This document shows, in pieces, positions 13,097 to 28,700 of a stretch of 64,000 nt of DNA. Positions within the stretch are counted from its first letter, which is position 1; each line of letters starts with the position of its first letter. Below the pieces are notes generated by a model. It was not told where the DNA came from. It made no database searches and saw only the letters and a program-made list of their open reading frames with translations. Source of the DNA: Whalleya microplaca (Eukaryota; Ascomycota; Sordariomycetes; Xylariales; Xylariaceae); the NCBI GenBank assembly GCA_022497155.1, contig MU385768.1:186001-250000 (forward strand), given 5' to 3'. The translations under genes were made by a program, and so were the position numbers.

Positions 13097-13875
13097 ATGG
13101 ATATTGACGACATCTTACGCGAGGTCGATCCTACCTTGGACTCGATACCCGAAGAAACACGCGACCTGCAAGCCTTGACGCGTGCTTGGGTAGCTGAAAG
13201 ATGCTCGCCCGAGCTGCTTTAGTATGCACCACCGTATCAATTGAGGAGCAATGGACTTGCTAACGACCCTCTTCATGTCTAGCTGGCCCGCTGACGGATT
13301 GTTTGAGCGGATAAACGATCGAATCAAGCAACAGATCGAGAAGGTCGAAGAAATGACGGGCGACATGGACCCCAAGACCAACTTTGCCCTGATAGTCATA
13401 CAAACCGAGCTTGAGCGCTTCAAGTACCAAGTGCGAAGCTATCTTAGAGCTCGTATTGCTAAGGTATAAAGTCATATGGATATTCCGTAGCCTTAGCACT
13501 GATCATCTCGCATAGATCGACAAGCACACTTTACATTATCTCTCGACTCCTGAACTCAGAGCACGCCTTTCGCCCACAGAACAAGCTTATGCAACACGAC
13601 ATCAGGCTCTGCTTCATAACCACTACCTATCTTCTTTCCTCTCCTCTTTCCCTCCTACTTTACAAAACTTGAACGACACTGCTGGGAACATTAGCATGAT
13701 CGATACGCCAGATCTCGATACTGCCGTATTCATTCGTCTGCTGAAGGACACGCTTGTCGAAGGCCGGGGCACAGATTCTGATGGCGAGATGAACGGAAAG
13801 AATGGCGATATTGTCATTCTTAGGTGGTCTGACGCGAAATCCTTAGTGGACTCTGGACTTGCCGAGGTCATATAA
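13097..13875 (+). CDS. SLD5: GINS complex subunit Sld5
   Basis: Exons 13097-13221, 13283-13463 and 13516-13875 give 221 residues, normal for Sld5. GINS (Sld5-Psf1-Psf2-Psf3) joins Cdc45 and Mcm2-7 to form the replicative CMG helicase in the nucleus. The N-terminal alpha-helical A domain is recognisable: [20 protein letters not shown], then [11 protein letters not shown] and the conserved helix [20 protein letters not shown]. The small beta-rich B domain follows at the C-terminus, ending [11 protein letters not shown] after an [10 protein letters not shown] strand. I know this arrangement from the family and see no broken residue. It may be under cell-cycle control through the ACGCGT box upstream. 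Confidence 0.92.
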
Positions 13876-15434
13876 ACGTCAAGATGCTAGGCTTCGGACG
13901 AGTCCTAATTTTTAAGAACAATACTTCGAGGGTTCATTTGGCACTCTTCGCTAGGACGTCGAGGAATTGACAAGACGATCACTGGAGGTCCAACCAAACG
14001 TGGTGAACCAAAGAAGTTAGAGGCCCTTTGCAAACCTGGGCACTTAGTTTCGTCTAACACCAAGTCTCTTGACAAGACGAGAGACAATATTACCGGTACC
14101 GGTCAGGTTACCAGCATGAATATGCAGCACGTTGGACCGGTGCTAGACGTTGCTTTTTGTAGCACTGCTACAATAGGCATGCGATGGAATGTTGGCACTG
14201 AGTAACGTCGTCCTTGGTAAATCTTGATTAGGGGTGTACCAGAAGTATCAAACCCTAGCTCAGTCGTACATTGTGACCAGAATCATATCAAGCTCTTTGG
14301 CTGGACTGAGTTTTGGGTGAGCCAATATACGGCAGCTCACTGATGCAACCATGCGCGAGGTCGTGGCTGAAGCCGCACTCGATCACCTAGTGCGCTGAAA
14401 GCTTGCATCATAGCCTGTTGGCCACTTAGTCGATGGGAACGATTTGAAAATATTGGCATCTCCCTAACATGAAGTGGTCAGGTATATGGGTCCTATCATC
14501 AAATACATATCATGAAGAAGAGAATCTTGAGTACCTTCCGGGGGGGTTCTCCCTTTACGTGTGTAATCCCGTACTGGTAAATGAAATGGGCGCAACTAAG
14601 AAAGACGAAGTGTAGAATCGATGTGAAAACAGTTCTATACTAGTTAAATGATATAATATGAAACTTATAAGACTTATTAGTGAGAACGATATATTGAAAT
14701 CATCATCCTCTTTTGTAAGGGGCATGGTCCGTTGCCAAGCAGCGACTCAACAGCCCAACAGCCTCATTATTTAAGACGGAAAGTTCTATTGATGTACTCT
14801 GATATTAATCTCGTATCATTGGGATGAGAGTCTGCTCAGTTAACACTTAGCGTACCGTAGTTGAGAAGGTAGTCTGCCGGCATAAAAGGGATTATATCGA
14901 AACTCAAATATTACATATACCCTTGGCAACATACCAGATCTATTGAGCTCCAAATATTATAAGGGTCTCCTTAACCTAACTTTAGTTAGTTAGTTACTTG
15001 AATTGGTGATGATATTTCATAAGCGTTATGAGCCTTAGGGCTGCTAGGTACCTGTTAGGTTGCTTTTTAAGTGGAAATGGTTAGAAATGGTGGTGGGTGG
15101 GGAGCAACTGAGTGATGTCAGCCAAAAACCCCCACCAAGATGAAAGGAACATCAATTGGGTTGAAACATCACATTCCAACACATGCACATGCACCTCTTT
15201 GTCGCACCAACCATGCCGCCGCTCAGGTTCCAATACTTATCTTGCAAGTTATGACTGTGATAACGGTTGTCTGGTACTCCGTCGACTGTTACGGATGAGA
15301 AAATCCGACAACCGTCATCCTCCCGTTTTATTTATTTATAGTAATAGCACCACAAGCCCAGCGCCATCAGCCCAGCACCACCAGCTAGTAGCCTCAGCCA
15401 TATCAGGCAGGGCTGGGCAACCACTCCGCTCAGC
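13876..15434. other. Intergenic, 1.56 kb, no gene seen
   Basis: Lies between SLD5 and PME-1, both plus strand. It has many stops in all frames and only one short minus frame (13905-14087) without recognisable content. The last 120 bases are the likely leader of the PME-1 gene. Confidence 0.5.
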
Positions 15435-16755
15435 ATGAGTGACCTCCAAAAAGCCTGGGCCAAGAACCGTCTCAGTGCCGTCCCTGCCGAAATCTTCGAC
15501 GAGCGAGACGAGGACGAGGCGGACAACGTGCCGGAACTGCCCGAGCACTTCGATGACGATTCCTCCTCAGCCTCCTCAGCCTCTTCCACCGGCACTGTCA
15601 TCCCCTCACCAAGCCAGAATCTATTCGCTAGACCCCAGGGGTAGTCCCTCTCAGCTCAGCCTTCGTTCTCACACCAGCTGACCTGATTTGCAGCGCGCCG
15701 AGAGGACGCACCCTCCAGCAGATCCCATGGACTACTTACTTCGAAAGGGAGTTGTTCCTCCACGATGACAGTAGCCCCGCAAACCCTACTATCCATGCCT
15801 ACCTGACCTCTCCTGTCGGCAAGGGGCCCTTGTTCGTCATGCACCACGGCGCTGGCTCGTCGGGACTGTCCTTCGCTGTCGTTGGAGATGAGATTCGAAA
15901 GCGGCTCCCGTCTGCTGGTATCCTCTCACTAGATGCACGAGGCCACGGCTCCACCACAATCCCTGAAGGTCAAGAAATTAACCTGAGTCTAGATGCACTC
16001 GCAGCGGATCTACTCTCTGTCATATTATTGACGCAGAAAGAGATGAAGTGGGAAGAGTTGCCTCCTATCATCTTGGTCGGCCACTCGCTAGGAGGAGCCG
16101 TTGTGACTGAGGTCGCAAACTCGGGTCGACTTGGTAACAACCTTCTTGGATATGCTGTTCTAGACGTTGTTGAGGGCTCCGCCATCGACGCCTTGCAGAG
16201 CATGCATACCTATCTCTCCACCCGGCCAGCTGGATTTGCTACTTTGGAGGCGGGCATTGAGTGGCATGTCAGGTCCCGAACCATTCGCAATTCGGTATCC
16301 GCACGAACTAGCGTCCCCGCACTTTTCACCCTCAGTGAGAAGACGGGAGACTCGAGACCCTGGAAGTGGAGGACAGACCTGGGCGCAACACAGCCATTCT
16401 GGGAGAACTGGTTCGTGGGGCTTAGCAGGAAGTTCCTCACCGCTCGAGGCGGGAAGCTATTACTACTTGCTGGAACGGACAGGTTAGATACGGAGTTGAC
16501 AATTGGTCAAATGCAAGGTATGCCACAATATTCCACTATCTAAGCCCCTACCCGAATCATTACTCGATAATTGACTTGTTGATTATAGGTAAATACAACC
16601 TCCAGGTTTTCCCGGAGGCAGGCCACTTTATTCATGAAGATTTGCCGGAGAAGACGGCGATATCACTTGTGGATTTCCACCGGCGCAACGATAGAACTGC
16701 CTTGGTGCTACCTCCCAAAGTTTCGGACCTCCTCAAGCAGGGCAAAAAGGTCTAG
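15435..16755 (+). CDS. PPE1: Protein phosphatase methylesterase 1 (PME-1/Ppe1)
   Basis: Exons 15435-15640, 15694-16517 and 16589-16755 give 398 residues. PME-1 removes the methyl ester from the C-terminal leucine of the PP2A catalytic subunit, countering Ppm1. An acidic, Ser-rich N-terminus precedes an alpha/beta-hydrolase fold: PLFVMHHGAGSSGLSF (oxyanion region), LDARGHGST, then ILVGHSLGGAVV with the nucleophile Ser (GxSxG), and FPEAGHFIHEDLPEKTA with the catalytic His near the C-terminus. The Asp of the triad probably lies in the LLLAGTDRLD segment. Start codon: first ATG, context CAGCATGAG. Convergent with DUS2, whose stop lies 300 nt away. Confidence 0.93.
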
Positions 16756-17056
16756 TTACGTTTTTTAGCCACCAAGACTTAGAAATGCGTTCCATGACTG
16801 TCGCTACCACCTCGCGAATAAGACCATATTTAGTTTTAGAACATTCGTCATATATCGATACCTTGCCTGTTAGATGATGAAGCTTTACACCCGTCTCTGC
16901 GTAGTATGCGTGAACTCTCAGATGTCTAAGCCGTTCCCTTATTTATCTTCATCAAACCTGAAAAGGCAAACCGTGCCTGGTAGGCGCCCGTAAATGCTCC
17001 TTTTAGAACTCCTGGTTATGATGCAAAATCAGACTCCATCCAAAAAGACCCAGTCC
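16756..17056. other. Convergent intergenic region
   Basis: Shared 3' flank of PME-1 (plus) and DUS2 (minus). No gene or clear terminator signal seen. Confidence 0.5.
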
Positions 17057-21213
<4,157 letters not shown>

Positions 21214-24200
21214 ATGCCTTCAAGTAAGTCGGGGAGCAATTCCTCCATTCATACTATTTCTGCTATTTCTGCCCCTTCCTTTCAAACCTCAACAACCTCC
21301 ACCCCCGACCAAGAAGGCCATGTCGACGAGAAGCCGTTGCCAAACGACACACATGCACTTCCTAGCCACGAGCTTAGAGCAGACGCAGATCCACCAAAGC
21401 AGCCGCCGAGGACTTCCAGAACCAGAAGACTAGCCTCAATGTCCAAAACAAAGTCGCGGCTTACACGTTTCTCGTCCTTCTTCCCGTCACTGATCAATCT
21501 ACACTCTACAGATCACCACCCTTCTGGCTCCGTCCAGCGGAAGCCCTTGCCTGACGAGTCTCCAGTCCAGGACAGACCGCCGAGCCTTCCGCCCAAGATT
21601 CCCCTCGACCACTCAATCAACAACCCCTCCGATGACACAGCTGCAGATTCGCCCTCGTCAAACGCGGATCCGGGGCATAGCAGGAACACATCGGTAAACA
21701 ATGGGCCAGGTTCCGCGACCGAGGGTTCGCCAAAGACTGCTCTGGTAACGCAAGGTGAAAGTCCGGCATCTCCAAACGACAAAACCTCTACGCCTCCGCC
21801 AGAATCGGCATCTTCCCACCATTTTAGCTTCAATTTCAATTTCAAGGAGGCGAAATCATCCCCGAAGCTCACGAAGGAGCGGAGACGCCGAAGCAGCAGT
21901 GCCCATAAATTGTCTTCTCCCCAGCCAGGCTTGTTGCCACGGCATGATTCGGAACCAAGGGCCCGATCTTCGTCAGCTCAACCTCCTTCGAATCGTACGG
22001 ACTCTGTTGCCGAGAATCGCGTGGTCTCTGCAACGGCGGCAGTAGAGCCTCGTCCGGGCTCGAGCAATGGGAGCCAAAGCCCGACTCGGGACACTGAACG
22101 GCGGGGGAGGTTAAGGAGGAGCTTTATGCCGGGAGGGAGGTCAAGGTCTCACTCTCGAGGTCCTTCAAATTCAAAAGCTTCGGGGTCAGCAGCGTGGATT
22201 CTCGGGCAGAATGCTGATTATAACACCTCTTTCCTTAACGACGGGGATAGGGTGCCTGAGCTGTGGAATGAACATGGCAATGTATATGTCTACCTAGACC
22301 CCAAGGGAAGTGATGCGGGGCCATCGTTCAAGGTTCCCTCCTTTGCAGTGGGCTATTCGTTGGTCTTCGCCGACCTCATTGAGGCAGAGATGTCAGATCC
22401 CGCAAACTCAGGGAGGAGTCGCCCCGTCAGTTTCACGGGTCGCGGTAGTCTATCCGTTGAAGATGCCACACGGAGGGTCCAGTCCCCTCCGATCTCGCCC
22501 CCTTCTCCTGAACCCCAGGACCTCGAAGAGCCACGGCTCTATCTCCCTGTCTCTATGTCCGACCCTGGTCATAGGTCAGAAGCTGACATGGAGCGACTGA
22601 TATCGATTCGGAACATGTTTGCCTTTTTGACCGGCCAGCCTCTTGTAGGGACGAAGGCACAACCAACTCTTTTCAGCGTTTTCCTTCATATCTCTGCGCT
22701 GTTGAAAGAGTTCGAGTTCACGAATGCTGACGGCTCCTCTTTTGGAGAAGCCGTTGATATGAGCTTTAGCTTCGTCATGGATCAAATGGCTCTGGGCGAT
22801 GTCAGACATAGCAGAGAGAAAACGCTAGAGTCGCTTATACTGGGTGAACGGATGCGCTCGCAGGAGCTCTACAACGAAGCATTCTCCCATGCCGTAGGGA
22901 AATATTTGGCGATCCGAGACCTGAAGTCTCCATTATGGGAGCAAGTATCTACTATTACACGCGAGAGACTCGAACGTGCACACTTCGACCTTCTGACCCG
23001 CCAGGCCGCCGTCAACAACCGACTCGAGGCGTTTGAGTTTCCGGCGCTCTTCTCCGGCACCGCCAACTCGACGTCTACCACAGAGTACAAGGACGTGAAA
23101 TTCCACACCTGGAAGAAGTCCTTCGCTCGGATGAGGCAATTCGTCCTCAACTACTACAGAACAAATTTCGGAAGCTGGCCGCCGAAGGCTCGCAGCAAGA
23201 AAAATCCTTTCACAGAAAGTGGGCTAAACAGATTGGTGTTAAAGATCCTCTATTCGGACCTCTGTGCACTGTACGACCTGCTCGTCGATCGCGAGTCACT
23301 CACGACGCGAGTAATTGATCAAAGCGCGGAAGAAATCGCGAACGATGACCAGAATCCTCACCGATCGGCCATGCGTAAAGTCCTTGGCGAGTTCGACCAG
23401 TCTTCGCCACCTGTACTCCCTCCTATCCCCTTCGATCTTCCTAAGTTGCCCAGTATGACTAGTGTGAAGGAGAATTTCTACGAGCTCTCTGCCAAGGACC
23501 AGTCGAGGCTGGAGAGAAATTTGCAAGAATACGAGACCCTTCTAATCCTGAACAAAGCCTACGATTTTGAAACGTTCAAGCTGCGTATTCCATTCCTTAC
23601 CGAGTTTAAGGACTTCGAGCACAAGGAAGCCAAAGGGAAAACGGCTTCAGAAATGGCAGATCAGCGTTTAGGTTACTGGCTATTCCTTTACGTCGTCATT
23701 CAATCTCTCCCCATGCTGGTGGTTGATGCGCCCGGTATGAAATACACAGAAGGCGTCGAATACTTCCTTTGCCAGCCACCAAAGGGTCAGTTGCCGTGGC
23801 TAGAGGATGCGCCCTTTGTGCGCAAGAGATGGTACGAGGTAGCTGGTGGGGGTGGATTGGTAGAGCTTTCGACCGATGCTGTCGAATTCAGTATCGAAGG
23901 TATCTATCATCGCAGTCACTGCTGGCTGGCGGCCAAGCGTTGGGAATTTGGTGAAGAGAGCGCCCCTCCACCACCGAACGAGAGTATGTCGCCATTGCAA
24001 GCACCGCAATCGGTGTTCACAGATATGGACCCTAGAAAATCGCCAAGCCCAACCCCCATGGGCCGAAGCGAGTCTCCTTCAACAGGGCCCCCAGGCGTGG
24101 CTCTCAGACCGAGGACGAGGTCTCCTAGCAATAGACACTCGGCTTATCGAAGCAGCATAGCCTTGGGTCTGGAGCCGATTCCACTGCCTCAGGATGCCAG

Positions 24201-24429
24201 CGCGATGCTGGGACCACGGGTCGTGAGCGCAAGGGGCGTGTCTCCCAATCCTGGCCAACGGCCGAGAAGTGCCATGATGGATCGTAGCAGGTCCTCAGGT
24301 AACTTGCAGGCTCTTGCAGCGCCGGAGTCGCGGAACAGCTCAAAGCAAGAATCTGTGGGCGGAAGCACATTTGATGATATCCTAAAAGATATGGAGCAGA
24401 AGCCGAAGAAGAAGAAGGGCTTCTTTTAA
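21214..24429 (+). CDS. Large fungal protein, DUF8004-like
   Basis: Single exon, 1071 residues, ATG at 21214. Residues 1-320 are low complexity, rich in Ser, Pro and Arg, with basic runs such as KERRRRSSSAHK and GGRSRSHSRG. A folded region starts near residue 325 (AAWILGQNADYNTSFL, LWNEHGNVYVYLDPKG). It continues through RNMFAFLTGQPLVGT, KKSFARMRQFVLNYYRTNFG and GYWLFLYVVIQSLPMLVVDA to about residue 900, followed by a second Ser/Pro-rich stretch and a very basic end, KPKKKKGFF. I associate the central pattern with a fungal domain of unknown function (DUF8004) from memory, with moderate confidence. No enzymatic motif, membrane anchor or signal peptide is seen. The disordered basic ends suggest a regulated or membrane- or cytoskeleton-associated protein; that is inference. 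Confidence 0.85.
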   Translation: MPSSKSGSNSSIHTISAISAPSFQTSTTSTPDQEGHVDEKPLPNDTHALPSHELRADADPPKQPPRTSRTRRLASMSKTKSRLTRFSSFFPSLINLHSTDHHPSGSVQRKPLPDESPVQDRPPSLPPKIPLDHSINNPSDDTAADSPSSNADPGHSRNTSVNNGPGSATEGSPKTALVTQGESPASPNDKTSTPPPESASSHHFSFNFNFKEAKSSPKLTKERRRRSSSAHKLSSPQPGLLPRHDSEPRARSSSAQPPSNRTDSVAENRVVSATAAVEPRPGSSNGSQSPTRDTERRGRLRRSFMPGGRSRSHSRGPSNSKASGSAAWILGQNADYNTSFLNDGDRVPELWNEHGNVYVYLDPKGSDAGPSFKVPSFAVGYSLVFADLIEAEMSDPANSGRSRPVSFTGRGSLSVEDATRRVQSPPISPPSPEPQDLEEPRLYLPVSMSDPGHRSEADMERLISIRNMFAFLTGQPLVGTKAQPTLFSVFLHISALLKEFEFTNADGSSFGEAVDMSFSFVMDQMALGDVRHSREKTLESLILGERMRSQELYNEAFSHAVGKYLAIRDLKSPLWEQVSTITRERLERAHFDLLTRQAAVNNRLEAFEFPALFSGTANSTSTTEYKDVKFHTWKKSFARMRQFVLNYYRTNFGSWPPKARSKKNPFTESGLNRLVLKILYSDLCALYDLLVDRESLTTRVIDQSAEEIANDDQNPHRSAMRKVLGEFDQSSPPVLPPIPFDLPKLPSMTSVKENFYELSAKDQSRLERNLQEYETLLILNKAYDFETFKLRIPFLTEFKDFEHKEAKGKTASEMADQRLGYWLFLYVVIQSLPMLVVDAPGMKYTEGVEYFLCQPPKGQLPWLEDAPFVRKRWYEVAGGGGLVELSTDAVEFSIEGIYHRSHCWLAAKRWEFGEESAPPPPNESMSPLQAPQSVFTDMDPRKSPSPTPMGRSESPSTGPPGVALRPRTRSPSNRHSAYRSSIALGLEPIPLPQDASAMLGPRVVSARGVSPNPGQRPRSAMMDRSRSSGNLQALAAPESRNSSKQESVGGSTFDDILKDMEQKPKKKKGFF

Positions 24430-25672
24430 TTGAGTCATGACATAATGAACCGCCCTCTTCGATGGAGACGAGGGTTAGGTCCTCCAAAATAATATATACA
24501 TGTACGTCTGGGTTATTTCGGAGATTGGAAAGTTCACATAGCATTTGCATATTACGAGCCATTGCACTGTTTGTCTGTGGACTACTACCTAAGTGTCTCA
24601 TCACTTATACTTCCACTTGCTAGCCCATCTTTCCATTTGCTTAAGCCAGTATTTTTTTCTTGCATCTCAACACTTAGAGACCCTCGCAGAGAGGGCATTG
24701 CATGACACATACATAGATGATTTCCATTCTTCTAGCTTCCATTTGTAGCCTTTGTAACCTCGATAGCGTGTCTGGGTAAGTCAGATCAGCTTGGTTAGAT
24801 GAAAATCAAGAGATATCCTTACGTACTTAAGTAAACGCAACAGTACTAGGAACTACTTTCAGTTCGAAATGAAGAAATTACAAACAACGTGTTCATCGTC
24901 CAATCGAGGGTAGAAGATTAGATTGTTTATTAGAGTTGCAGCGGGGTGTTTCCTCGTTGGCTGCTTATTAGATGTTCTACCTAAGTTAGGTTTTAGGGTG
25001 ACAGCTCGCTGGGAGAACTTAGAAGCTGTCACCCTGTCATGGCTGTCATGGTGTGCTCCAGGTTTCTGGTAGGAGGCGAGCTATGCCTATGACGGCTTAG
25101 CGCAAGCACTCACAAGTTTATTAAAGTGGTGATCAACTGAACCGTCCAGGGGCCGAAGGACCGTCCCTCGCCCTCAGCTCCACCTGAAGGCACCCTAATA
25201 AGTTAGTAAAAGAGGCAGCAGATGCGCCTCGTGCACCTTGCAGTGCGCATCCGCCTGCAGTATTCACTGAAAAAAAGAGTCCCGAGTGTTAACGTCTGTT
25301 CGAGTCCTGTGATTTATGATTCTTCTCTCAAGTTCTGCTTTGCGCCCACCTGATTCGAGGCAACGTAATAATCCCGTGTGTTGATTTCAACAGCGCCTAT
25401 CGCCCCCTAACATATACATATATATAAGCAACTACATCCCCGTGAAGGATTCACAATTGGCTGTTTGGTTCACACTCAGCTCGCATTTAGAACCGCCCGC
25501 CGGTGCAACCACAGCAACGCCGCCCCCCACTCGACCGCGCCTTGCGACCGAGGGATGCCATCCTACTCGCTTTGAATGACTACAACGCCCGGATATAGGA
25601 CAAGCCTCTCGCGCTGAGCTGAGCTGAGCTGGTCTAGTCTGGTCTGGTCGGGCTGGAGCCTTGCAGAGAGGG

Positions 25673-25707
<35 letters not shown>

Positions 25708-25773
25708 AGAGAGAGCCCTGCCGACTGCGCGAACAGCCTTTCTCGCAGTCGGTCCCACCGTCCGCCTGGTCCA
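24430..25773. other. Intergenic, 1.3 kb
   Basis: Between the DUF8004-like gene and the FHA kinase gene, both plus. Holds a (GCTGA/GGTCT)-type imperfect repeat at about 25611-25650 and an (AG)n microsatellite close to the kinase start. No gene seen; a minus frame across 25432-25806 is low-complexity shadow. Confidence 0.5.
25677..25715. repeat. (AG)n microsatellite
   Basis: An almost pure AG dinucleotide run with one AAAA interruption, ending about 60 nt upstream of the FHA-kinase ATG, so probably in its 5' leader or core promoter. Confidence 0.9.
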
Positions 25774-28700
25774 ATGGACGGTAATGATGACTCGCAGGCT
25801 ACGCAACCAGGTCAGCTACTATTCCCATAATCCACATGACTTGCTTCGTGGGTTGCTTTCGCTGACTCATCCTCATGTAGCTACTCAGAATGCCTTGGAT
25901 CCTAGGAGAATTGGGAAGCAGAACTCGGGCTTCTCTGACGAAGACATCTCTGATATAGTCTGTCTGTTGTATCCCAACTCCGAGGCTGCCAGTCGCGAGG
26001 TCCAGAAAATTGCACGCTCGCCCGAATACCGCCATCACACCGCTGGGAGGTACACTGCGGACGCCATCGACTCAGACTTGTATCTTGAAGATGACGCTCG
26101 CGAATTCGGTCGAACTCGCGGCATGGGCGATCATGCCATCGTGCTCAAGCTGTCATCCGCTGTCAAAGACCCGAGCCTAGGGTTTACCTTTGGCCGTAAT
26201 CGAACCCGATGCGATCTCTACTTTGCATACGACCCAGGCAGGAGACTCAGTAATATCCATTTCCGCATTTTTGTCAACCAGTACGGCAGCGTCATGCTAG
26301 AAGACCAGTCCACCAATGGCACTGTCGTGGATGGCAAGCTACTTCGGAAGAGAAAGGACCCTCAGAAGGCTACGCAAACAGAGCAGACCATGAGAACGCT
26401 AGAGAGCGGCTCGACCGTCAAGGTCATTATGCATGAAACTTCATACGACCTGGTCTTTCTCGTTCGCATTCCACGTCGCGATGGAGATCATGAAGTGGCG
26501 TATTTGACGAAATTGGATGCTTACCTGCGCAAAGCTTCAGGTCGGGATGAAGATGTCAATAGGACGATCGGTCCTGGACCAAGTGGCCATGTAAGAGACT
26601 TACTCCCTTGACAATCCTATATAAGCTGATGCTAAATTATGCCAGGTTAATCTCTTCTCGCCTCCACGGCCTAAGCGAACGCCTCTCAAAGATCCCGGCG
26701 AGACGACACAAGAGGCACCTTCTTATCAGCTTCGTCCCCGAGAATGGCGTGGCGGGGAGAAGTATGCTCGCGTAGGCGTGATTGGGAAAGGCGCATTCGC
26801 CACTGTCCACAAAGTTACGTCGAAGTATGATGGCTCGCCCTATGCAGCAAAGGAGCTGGACAAGCGCAAGTTTATGAAGAATGGTGTCTTGGATCAAAAG
26901 GTCGAGAACGAAATGCGGATCATGCAGAAAGTCCAACATGCAAGTCGTCCTCTTTCATCCCAACCGTCATTGGTCCCAACAAAGAAATGTTTTCTGATTG
27001 ATTTCTAGGCTAATATTGTCCAATATATCGAGCATTTTGACTGGGAAGCGCATCAATTCATAATTGTCATGGAATATGTTCCCGGGGGAGATCTCGGGCG
27101 GTTGGTTCTGGAGCAAGGCCCCATCGCAGAAGTGCATGTCAGGATCATGGCCGATCAACTGATCGATGCGCTTGGATACCTACATGACAACAAGATCACC
27201 CATCGCGATGTAAAGCCCGACAACATTCTCATACAGTCAACAACCCCGCTTGTCGTCAAGCTGACAGACTTCGGACTGTCCAAGATGATCGATACCGAGC
27301 AGACATTTCTCAAGACTTTCTGCGGGACCCTGCTGTACTGCGCACCTGAAGTATACACCGAGTATTCTACGTACGACGACTATGGTAGGCGAACGCAAAG
27401 AAAGAGCCACAAGCCTGTAGATAGGGAGAGGTATGATCATGCGGTGGATATCTGGTCCCTTGGTGGTGTTCTGTTCTACGCCCTGACAGGTAGTCCGCCT
27501 TTTCCCGTCAAGAACGGGATTACGTACACCGCGCTGTTAGACCACATCATTAAAACGCCGCTCAACACCTCGCCTTTAAAGCAGCATGGCATATCCGGCA
27601 ATGGCGTTCACTTCCTATCGAGGATGATCCACGTTCGACCGGAGACCAGAGCATCCATCTCCGAGCTTCAGGCTCATCCTTGGCTTGCGGGGGAAGCGAA
27701 CTCGCTTGATGCAACCGCCGACGAGGAGTTGGGACAGGGAGCTTCGCAACTGAGCCTTGATGATAGGCAGCCTTCTCAGTCTGTCGACATGAGAGCAAGT
27801 TCCCTGCGTGAGACAGAGCCGGTCTATTCTCCTGACTCTGAGTCGGAGAAAGAGAACTATACTTTCCAACAATCTCAGCCGAACAAGTTGTTTGGGGAGG
27901 TCAACAACTCGGCCATTGGCAGTTCTGGTGCCATCGCAGAAGATCGCTTGAATCTCGTGCTCTCGAGCCTTGGAGAAACCGAAATACTCCAGACCGAGGT
28001 TCTCGACAGTTTTGAAGAGTCGGAGAACTTTTCCACGCCGAGACAAAAAGGGCATTCCAACCCGAGCATTTTCTCAACCATCAAGGACTCGCCAAATGAT
28101 AATTCTCGAAGCGCCTTATTAGGTATAGCATCTCAAAGTCTAGGTGGCACATCTTCCATCTTCGAAAACCTGAATATGGCCTCTCTAGGAAATGGAGACC
28201 AAAGCCTTATCTCCAGGACAAGCGGGTTAGCCGCAAGTAAGAGGAAACCTACTTATGACACAAGCGACGAACACGATTCTGGCAATGTTAAGCCGTCGTT
28301 CAAGCGGCTCAAATCTCACAGCCATGTCGAGTCGTTCGACAACGAGGAAGATGACATTGTTCTACTCGCTAGCATGCCGCAGATGGTTAGGAATAAGTCT
28401 GGCAGGCAGATTGACTATCCTCTAATGAAGACCACCTTCTGGGATAGATCAGATAAAGGCACGTGGCACCTAGACTACCCAGAAATGACGCATCTTCAGT
28501 ACAATGCTTTTGAGCTTGCTGCTGAGAAGAGGAAGGAAGAATTTAGTCCCAACAAGTCACCCCTTTGGGATTTAGCCATAAAAAACTTTCCTCCTACGCA
28601 CAATAAGCAGCAGCCCGACGATACCGGGAGGCGACTCGAATTAAGACCAGCTTTATTCATGCGCGATAGTCGGTTAGTGGGAGATGCCAATGACTGGGAT

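Noticed and set aside
25290..25320. TTCGAGT string resembling a tRNA T loop
   Set aside because: The flanking bases do not form a T stem and no acceptor or D arm could be fitted.
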